Assembly (NCBI GenBank): GCA_022009855.1
Contig: CP091727.1
Span: 434,001-498,000, forward strand
Origin: Lentisphaeria bacterium
GTDB lineage: Bacteria; Verrucomicrobiota; Lentisphaeria; Victivallales; Victivallaceae
DNA: 64,000 nucleotides
Direction of reading: 5' to 3'
This document shows positions 59,931 through 64,000 of this stretch, piece by piece. Every line of letters starts with the position of its first letter. The first letter of the stretch is position 1. Position numbers and translations under genes: made by a program. The notes below the pieces were generated by a model. That model did not search any database, had not been told where the DNA came from, and saw only the letters and a program-made list of their open reading frames with translations.

Positions 59931-61481
59931 ATGAAAAGAAAATTTCGCGGTATCCGTCCGGACGATCTTCACGGTAGAACGGCGCTGCGCAATCCGGAAC
60001 GGGGATTCCGCACCGAGATCTATTTCAGCAGAATCCCCGGAGAGATCGCCGGCACCTGCTCCTGCCACGCGAAGCAGCTCAAACTCGACGGACGAAGTGA
60101 GAAACCGGTCTTTCAGAATATCGACGTGCCCGGAATTCTTCACCTGATCCGCGGCAACCGGCTTGATGCGGTTGAATTCAGCCACAGTCAATGGCAGGAC
60201 GAAATCGACTTTTTGGCGTACGATGGCGTCAGCGTGGTGCAGAGTTACTGTTTTCTCTCCCGATACGACGACGGGCGACAGCTTCCGCAGGAAAAACTCG
60301 ACGACATCGAGCTTTTCTTTCTGAAACTGCGCGAGAGCAGAGTCAAGGCTCTGCTCCGTTTCGCCTATGAGCTGTCGCCCTCGCTCTCCGGGGCGACCGC
60401 GGCAACGATTCTCTCTCATGTTCAGCAGCTCGCTCCACTGATCCGGAAATACAGCGATGTGATCTACGTGCTTCAGTGCGGATTCATCGGCTCCTTTGGA
60501 GAGTGGCACAACAGTTTTCATCATCTTCAGCATGATTTCGCCTTTCACCGGGAACTGATCGACATGGTGCTGGAGATTCTGCCGCAGCACCGCCGGACCA
60601 TGCTCCGTTATCCCCGATTCAAAATGCGCCTCTTCGGCACGGAACCGCTGTCGGAAAAGGAAGCATTCACCAGTCTGCCTCAGGCGCGCATCGGCCATTT
60701 CAACGATGGATTTCTGGCCAGACACCCATCCAGCGGCGGAACGTTCGGCCATGAAGACAGCATCGTCTCCGCGGAAGAGGAGATGGCCTACCTCGAAGCG
60801 GAAGGGAAATATCTCCCCATGGACGGAGAACTTTTCTGGCATGACATCGGGGGAGTTGTCCTGCCGAACATGGCGATTCAATATCTGCGGCGCTGGAGTT
60901 ACGATACGCTCGGATTCGTGCATGCACACTCGCTCTTCGAAGGGGAACCATATTCCTTCGATATCTGGAAACGGGTTCCGATCGATCCGCTTTTTCTCTT
61001 CGATCACCAGTTGCCGGTATCGGACGGCTACTTTACCGATGAACAGGGTCGTCACGTCTGGAGGAGCTGTTACGAATATATCCGCGATCACCTCGGCTAC
61101 CGGATCGAACTGCAGAGCGCCGATCTGCCCGGAGAACTCACGGCAGGGCAGACGCTCCACGCGGAAATCCAGCTGATTAACCGCGGTTTTTCGGCTCCGG
61201 TCAATCCCCGGCCGGTACGTCTGACTCTCAAAAATGGCAGCGGAGGCTGCACGTTCGATTTTCCCGTCGATCTCCGGCGCTGGTACAGCGGGGAAAGCCA
61301 CTCTCTCGTGCTGGACACAGTGCTGCCGGCAGATCTGGCTCCCGGCCGTTATCAGTTCGGGTTGTGGATGCCGGATGCCGACGCTGCTCTGGAAAACCTG
61401 CCGGAGTATGCAATCCGATGTGCCAATCCGGTGGAATTCCGTGATGGAATCAACCTTCTGGCAGATTGCGACATCCGGTAG
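59931..61481 (+). CDS. DUF4874/DUF4832 domain protein, putative glycosidase-like
   Basis: This is an intact 516-residue protein without signal peptide. It starts with the DUF4874-type NPERGFRTEIYFS and a TIM-barrel-like run (VRALLRFAYELS-like KALLRFAYELSPSLSG; DVIYVLQCGFIGSFGEWHNS). The DUF4832 part follows with IGHFNDGFLARHPSSGGTFG and a final beta domain (LHAEIQLINRGFSAPVNPRP). GFIGSFGEWH carries a Glu at the place of a strand-4 acid. The family is not characterised. It lies 12 bases after the CBM9-like lipoprotein in cassette D, so it probably acts on the same sugar. Confidence 0.75.
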   Translation: MKRKFRGIRPDDLHGRTALRNPERGFRTEIYFSRIPGEIAGTCSCHAKQLKLDGRSEKPVFQNIDVPGILHLIRGNRLDAVEFSHSQWQDEIDFLAYDGVSVVQSYCFLSRYDDGRQLPQEKLDDIELFFLKLRESRVKALLRFAYELSPSLSGATAATILSHVQQLAPLIRKYSDVIYVLQCGFIGSFGEWHNSFHHLQHDFAFHRELIDMVLEILPQHRRTMLRYPRFKMRLFGTEPLSEKEAFTSLPQARIGHFNDGFLARHPSSGGTFGHEDSIVSAEEEMAYLEAEGKYLPMDGELFWHDIGGVVLPNMAIQYLRRWSYDTLGFVHAHSLFEGEPYSFDIWKRVPIDPLFLFDHQLPVSDGYFTDEQGRHVWRSCYEYIRDHLGYRIELQSADLPGELTAGQTLHAEIQLINRGFSAPVNPRPVRLTLKNGSGGCTFDFPVDLRRWYSGESHSLVLDTVLPADLAPGRYQFGLWMPDADAALENLPEYAIRCANPVEFRDGINLLADCDIR

Positions 61482-61522
61482 CGACGCGGCGTCCGGCGGA
61501 ACGCTCCTCCGGGCGAACTCCC

Positions 61523-62480
61523 TTACGGGCGCTTCACCGCGATCGTCGAGACGAAACAGGCCCGCTCCCCGGGAGCGAGCAGCCGGAACCCGGAAATTTC
61601 CGGCGCAAGATCGACATTGGGCGCATCGGTCATCCAGCTCATCGGTTCGATGCAGAAGAATCCCGCGCCGCCGCCACCGTTCCAGCAGGCCAGGTGGCGA
61701 TACTGAAGATCGAATTCATAGACGATCCGCCGTCCGTTCCACCGAAGCTCCGCCCGGTGTCCCGCCGCTCCCGGCGGCAGCGGAAACATCGCCGCAACCG
61801 CTCCCTTCCCGGCGGGACGCTCCCCGCGGAAAAGCGCAAGCTCCTCTCCGCTCCACGGCCGGAGTTCCCCGTAGGCAGCCGCCGCTCGGATGGACCGCCC
61901 AGCACCCCTCCTCCCGGAAGGGGATCTCCACAAACGCCTCCTCCACCTCCGGCAGACGGAACGCAGTGTGGAATCCGAGCCCGAACGGCATCGCCGCTTC
62001 GCTCCGGTTCACCAGTTCGAAGCGGTGACGGAACAGGCCGGGAAGAAATTCGAAGCTGCGCCGCGCTTCAAACGTATGCGGAAATCCGGCGTACTCCGGC
62101 TGATCCTCTCCGAAGCGGCAGAGCAGTATCACTCCGTCCGGCGTCTCCCGCTCCAGCTGCCACGGCCGGTTCAACAGCAGTCCGTGCAGATGGTTGCCCT
62201 TCTCCGGCTCGTTAACCGGTAGACGGTATTCCCGCCCGGCCGCCTGGAACCGACCGCCGGCAATCCGGTTGGGAGGCAGCAGAACCGGCATACCGTAAAC
62301 CGCCGGCTCTTTCCTGAGTGCCGCCATGTTAGCGGGAGTCCGGAACACCTCCGTTGCCGTTCTCTTCTCCAGCAGGCGCACCGGACAGCCGCCGGGAACG
62401 AGGGCGATTTCAGCCAGCCAGTTCTCGTTCTCCACAGCAAGCAACGTTCCGCCGCCCCACTCGTTCCACCCGACCTTCAT
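61523..62480 (-). CDS. Aldose 1-epimerase-like protein
   Basis: The protein has about 318 residues. The galactose-mutarotase fold is shown by VYGMPVLLPPNRIAGGRF, NHLHGLLLNRPW with the first active-site His, AMPFGLGFHTAFRLP with the second His, and FCIEPMSWMTDAPN with the base Glu. It interconverts alpha and beta anomers of a free aldose in the cytosol. The frame breaks in the region 61875-61905; one or two single-base errors there would be needed. It is divergent from the MFS transporter, a sensible pair for sugar uptake. Confidence 0.85.
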
Positions 62481-62666
62481 ACCGCAATTTCTCCTGAATC
62501 ATTTTTTTTCATTCGGCTCTCCTCAATTTACCCCTTCTCCTCCGCCGGGTCAAGCATCGTACAAGAAAAGCGCCCGGAATTTCTGGCAAAATCCCGGAAC
62601 AATGCTATATTCTTCAAAAAGCGGCGGACCGTTTCCGTTCCCGCCGCCCGGAGCGAACGGCGAACC

Positions 62667-63967
62667 ATGATTCTAAAAGGCCCTCTTTCCGCTGCCCGGC
62701 AGGCAAGCTCACAGCGGAATTACAGTATTTTCAATGCAATCAACGGCCTCTCCTACATGTGCCTCGGAGAGACCGTGCTGATCCTGCTCGCCGTCCGCCT
62801 GGAGTGCCCCGACTACTTCATCTCCGCCCTCGGCGCCATGATCTACTTCGGCTATCTCCTTCTGCCGCTCGGCAAAGTCGTCGCCGCCCGGGTCGGCGCC
62901 GCCAGAAGCCAGTCGATCTTCTGGATGGCCCGCAACGCCGCCGCGCTGATGGTCGCCACCGCGCCGCTGTTCTGCTTTTTCGACCTTCGCCCGGCGGCGA
63001 TGGCGATGCTGCTGATCGGCGCCTTCCTCTTCTACGGATTCCGGGCGGCGGGGCTGGTGATGTCCCAGCCGCTCATCGGCGAAATCACCGACGATCTCAC
63101 CCGGCCGCGGGTGATCGCCGTCTCCATCGGGCTCTTCTACCTCTCCTGCCTCTTCGCGCTGCTGGCCATCAGCCTGATCCTGCGGATGAACTCCAGTCTG
63201 TGGGTGCTCACCGCGATCATCGTGGTCGGCGCCTGCTGCGGCTTCACCGCTTCGAGATACATCAGCCGGATCGACGAGACGGAAAGCCTGCGCGAATCCG
63301 CGCGGAAACCGATCCTTCAGGACTGCCTCGCCGTATTTCGCGACACCACGCTGCGGCGACTGATCCTCTCCGGTTTTCTGGTCAATCTCGCCATCATCAT
63401 GACCATTCCGGTTTCGATGCTGGCGCTCAAGCGCGGCTATCTGGTCAGCGACACCGATGCACTGCTCTTCGCACTGGTCCAGTTCGGAACCTGCGCCGGA
63501 ATGTCCTTTCTCTCCGGGAAGATCGCCGTCTCCATCGGACCGCGCAAAATGGTTCTGCTCGCCTATGCGGGCATGATGCTGATCGGTCTTCTCTGGCTCT
63601 GCGCCCCCGCTTCCAGAAACAACGTCTTCCTCTGTCTGCCGTTTTTCGTCGCCGGAGCGGTGTTTGTCGGTTCGAGCAACGCGATTACCCATTACTTCCT
63701 TCAGACCACCCCTCCGGAAAGACGGGTGGCCGGGTCGATTTTCATCTCGCTGGTGACCGGCGTCGGCGCCGGAATTTCCGGCATGGCGCTGGCCGGGCTG
63801 CTGCTCGACTGGTGCACCGGCGGGCAGGCGGATTCCCCGGAGGCTACCAGGCCTACTTCGCGATTGCAACCCTGCTGCTCGCCCCCGGATTCTGGCTCAT
63901 CCGGCGCCTTCCGCCGCTGCCGATGGAAAAGCGCAGGATCAGAAAAAGCTGGTTGGAAATCATATAA
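62667..63967 (+). CDS. MFS transporter
   Basis: The protein has about 434 residues with 11-12 hydrophobic helices. The frame starts at ATG 62667 (MILKGPLSAARQASSQRNYS, then INGLSYMCLGETVLILLAVR). Further helices include LLLIGAFLFYGFRAAGLVMS-like MAMLLIGAFLFYGFRAAG, AVSIGLFYLSCLFALLAISL, GKIAVSIGPRKMVLLAYAGM (the MFS loop after helix 8) and VAGSIFISLVTGVGAGISGM. One T lost at 63833-63834 breaks the frame; corrected, it ends RRIRKSWLEII at the TAA at 63967. It probably exports or imports a sugar or sugar-like compound. Confidence 0.8.
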
Positions 63968-64000
63968 TCACCACAACGCGCGGGCCATTTTGTCACACGA

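Noticed and set aside
59724..61301. A 525-codon open frame on the minus strand
   Set aside because: Antisense shadow of the intact DUF4832 gene, which has a good start and context.
62759..63967. A 402-codon plus-strand frame rich in Arg and Pro
   Set aside because: Only its last 45 or so residues belong to the real protein. The membrane-helix frame starting at 62667 is clearly coding up to the break at 63833, after which the two frames join.
1..64000. Programmed frameshifting as a cause of the many broken genes
   Set aside because: The breaks lie at unrelated runs, both gains and losses occur, single genes have up to four, and no common slippery heptamer plus downstream structure is seen. 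Homopolymer sequencing error is simpler.

Overview
The window looks like a bacterial chromosome segment from the Lentisphaerae (Victivallales, Victivallis-like). That call is an inference. It rests on the GC-rich coding sequence, four isolated pseudopilin-like proteins with an FTLIELL start (three ending in an H-x9-DG motif), many secreted polysaccharide-degrading enzymes each beside its own GntR, AraC or LacI regulator, and DUF4159/DUF4832-type proteins. No rRNA, tRNA, CRISPR array or insertion sequence was recognised.

Layout. 1-2260: end of a membrane protein converging on a DUF4159 protein, a small monooxygenase-like protein and a decayed GntR gene. 2600-7310: cassette A (GntR/LacI-type regulator, secreted carbohydrate-binding-like protein, clan-A hydrolase, pseudopilin). 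7485-12408, minus strand: cassette B (regulator fused to a solute-binding-protein domain, pseudopilin, PL8 lyase). 12583-16728: AraC regulator, ThuA-like protein and two Gfo/Idh/MocA oxidoreductases. 16923-25204: zinc-ribbon membrane protein, then cassette C (AraC, unknown helical protein, pseudopilin, GH28-like enzyme, large clan-A hydrolase). 25231-27780: tyrosine recombinase, META-type lipoprotein, SH3b protein with an internal 36-bp repeat. 28092-32185: surface-glycan genes (GT4, GT39-like membrane protein, WbaP-like initiating transferase). 32255-38942: GH95 enzyme, YbaK, DapA, a lipoprotein and the Prc protease. 39120-44859: bifunctional glycogen-debranching enzyme and a D-aminoacylase-like protein. 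45002-54379: large modular hydrolase, small secreted protein, GntR/LacI-type regulator, second GH95 enzyme, CapA and MarC family proteins. 54511-61481: cassette D (LacI, pseudopilin, Asp-box protein, CBM9-like lipoprotein, DUF4832 protein). 61523-63967: aldose 1-epimerase and, divergently, an MFS transporter.

How the genes fit together. Most of the window is a string of small substrate-specific sugar-harvesting units. Each unit pairs a sugar-sensing regulator with exported or cytosolic glycosidases, a lyase or oxidoreductases; four also contain one pseudopilin. No core secretion or pilus machinery is present here.

Caveat. More than half of the protein genes are broken by one-base gains or losses, at least 45 in all, nearly always in a run of one base. 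In each case a single-base correction restores a normal family-length protein. This pattern fits sequencing error better than gene decay, so I annotate these loci as single CDS spans and give each break position.
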